Part shown: piece after piece, positions 5,719-6,487 of the stretch | Layout: every line of letters begins with the position of its first letter | Numbering within the stretch: position 1 is the stretch's first letter | NCBI GenBank assembly: GCA_001751225.1 | Contig: MAXT01000236.1 | Span: forward strand, 257 to 6,743 | Source: Desulfuromonadales bacterium C00003107 | GTDB taxonomy: Bacteria; Desulfobacterota; Desulfuromonadia; Desulfuromonadales; Syntrophotaleaceae | Direction: 5' to 3' | DNA length: 6,487 nucleotides | Notes under the pieces: generated by a model | Told to the model about the DNA's origin: nothing | The model's input: only the letters and a program-made list of their open reading frames with translations | Database searches by the model: none | Translations under genes and position numbers: made by a program

Positions 5719-5906
5719 GGCATTTCCTGACCCAGACCATCCAGCTTGGCAAGAATTCTGTCCAGTTCAATACCGAACTGTTCCTTTTCCTGCAGAAGAG
5801 CGGCCTTTTCGGCAGACAGCTGTCGACACTGCTCCTCCAGACCCTGCTTGCGAGCCAGAAGCTGATCGATCTTTTCTTCCAGTCGAAGAACGATACTTAA
5901 GTCCAC
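5715..5906 (-). CDS. Small coiled-coil protein, ZapB-like
   Basis: The 63-residue product is almost one continuous helix. Residues 3-56 show heptad spacing of Leu/Ile with Glu, Lys, Arg and Gln between, which predicts a coiled-coil dimer, and it ends in a short GLGQEMP tail. No other domain, membrane segment or signal is seen. ZapB is a small pure coiled coil (about 80 residues in E. coli) that joins the Z-ring through ZapA. The size, composition and four-base overlap with zapA make a ZapB-like division factor the best guess. Coiled coils resemble one another, so sequence alone cannot prove orthology. The start is GTG at 5906 with GAAGGA five bases upstream. A good promoter lies just upstream, so this is probably the first gene of the transcript. 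Confidence 0.8.
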   Translation of the reverse strand: MDLSIVLRLEEKIDQLLARKQGLEEQCRQLSAEKAALLQEKEQFGIELDRILAKLDGLGQEMP

Positions 5907-5933
5907 GGTATTCCTTCTCTGTTGAATTGAAAA

Positions 5934-5962
5934 ATTTTATGTAAACAACAGCTAAAAGTCAA
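5934..5962 (-). promoter_or_regulatory. Sigma70-like promoter for the zapB-like/zapA run
   Basis: A -35 box TTGACT (5962-5957), a 17-base spacer and a -10 box TAAAAT (5939-5934) fill the 60-base gap after ftsY. The predicted start is near 5927, leaving a leader of about 20 bases with GAAGGA before the GTG start. Unlike the rRNA promoters, the sequence after the -10 is AT-rich. It would separate the downstream cluster from ftsY expression. No terminator for ftsY is seen between the two. Confidence 0.7.
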
Positions 5963-5966
5963 GGAG

Positions 5967-6487
5967 TTATCCCTTCTGTTCAAACAAGGCCTCGACAAAA
6001 AGATCTGGATCAAAGGGGCGCAGATCCTCCATCCCTTCACCGATACCGACGTAGCGCACCGGTAAACCGAGTTCATTGCCGATGGCCACTAGCATACCGC
6101 CTCGTGCGGTACCGTCAAGCTTGGTCAAGGCCAAGCCCGAAACCTCCACAGCCTCTTGAAAGAGTCGTGCCTGAACCAGAGCATTCTGGCCCGTTGTGGC
6201 ATCGACTACCAATAGAGTTTCGTGAGGCGCTCCAGGTATTTCACGGTCGAGCACTCGGCGGATCTTCTTCAACTCCTCCATCAAGTTAACCTTGGTATGC
6301 AGACGACCTGCGGTATCGAGAATCAACACATCAACCTTCCGGGCCGCCGCTGCCTTAGCCGCGTCAAAAGCCACGGCGGCAGGATCGGAACCGGACTCCT
6401 GGCGAACCACCTCGACTCCAGCCCTCTCCCCCCAGATGGTCAACTGTTCAGCCGCGGCCGCCCGAAAGGTATCACCAGCACCGAGCA
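5967..6487 (-). CDS. ftsY: Signal recognition particle receptor FtsY (C-terminal part, cut by window edge)
   Basis: FtsY is the SRP receptor GTPase that, with Ffh and 4.5S RNA, delivers ribosomes making membrane proteins to SecYEG at the inner membrane. The visible 172 residues are the latter part of the NG domain. The open frame runs off the right edge through [15 protein letters not shown] (6485-6441), which includes the DTFRAAA motif of SRP GTPases. Then come the G3 motif [14 protein letters not shown], the G4 motif [10 protein letters not shown], and the C-terminal [25 protein letters not shown] at 6443 is an internal Leu codon, not the start. DTFRAAA with [15 protein letters not shown] favours FtsY over Ffh, which would continue into an M domain. 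The N-terminal membrane-binding region and P-loop are outside the window. Confidence 0.96.
   Translation of the reverse strand, partial: LGAGDTFRAAAAEQLTIWGERAGVEVVRQESGSDPAAVAFDAAKAAAARKVDVLILDTAGRLHTKVNLMEELKKIRRVLDREIPGAPHETLLVVDATTGQNALVQARLFQEAVEVSGLALTKLDGTARGGMLVAIGNELGLPVRYVGIGEGMEDLRPFDPDLFVEALFEQKG

Noticed and set aside
5337..5770. Minus-strand out-of-frame ORFs over zapA and its upstream neighbour
   Set aside because: They share sequence with the convincing zapA and ZapB-like frames and lack ribosome binding sites.

Overview
The window reads almost entirely on the minus strand. It looks like core chromosome of a deltaproteobacterium of the Desulfuromonas/Pelobacter/Geobacter type. 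This rests on the wording of the 16S rRNA 5' end, on an RNase Y plus YmdB pair next to a KMSKS-type tyrosyl-tRNA synthetase, and on the protein sequences. The order-level assignment is by recall and was not searched. There are no signs of mobile DNA, CRISPR or prophage.

Layout in the direction of transcription (high to low coordinates): the 3' part of ftsY (6487-5967, running off the window edge); a short gap holding a strong sigma70-like promoter; a small coiled-coil gene of ZapB type overlapping zapA by four bases; a 411-base gap without a credible ORF but rich in RNA structure; 5-formyltetrahydrofolate cyclo-ligase; rny (RNase Y) 12 bases downstream; ymdB; tyrS; a 416-base gap with two good tandem rRNA promoters and a boxA-like antitermination element; and the first ~311 bases of a 16S rRNA gene, cut by the left edge.

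The genes appear to form a growth-related cluster: division-ring assembly (ZapB-like, ZapA), one-carbon metabolism (5-FCL), mRNA decay (RNase Y with YmdB), tRNA charging (TyrS) and, under its own promoters, rRNA. The zapB-like to tyrS run is tightly packed and could be one or a few transcripts. Four of its six genes use GTG or TTG starts, each placed by its Shine-Dalgarno sequence.

The most interesting part is the zapA to 5-FCL gap. In many proteobacteria this slot holds 6S RNA (ssrS). Reading the minus strand by hand, I find a nested series of long-range pairings between 5361 and 5046, three local hairpins near its apex, and two perfect hairpins at its borders. One border hairpin buries the Shine-Dalgarno of the 5-FCL gene, and each border hairpin competes with the outermost long-range stem. 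This may be an unusually long or divergent 6S RNA, a 6S RNA nested in a structured leader, or another structured RNA. The fold was worked out by eye and needs covariance testing.
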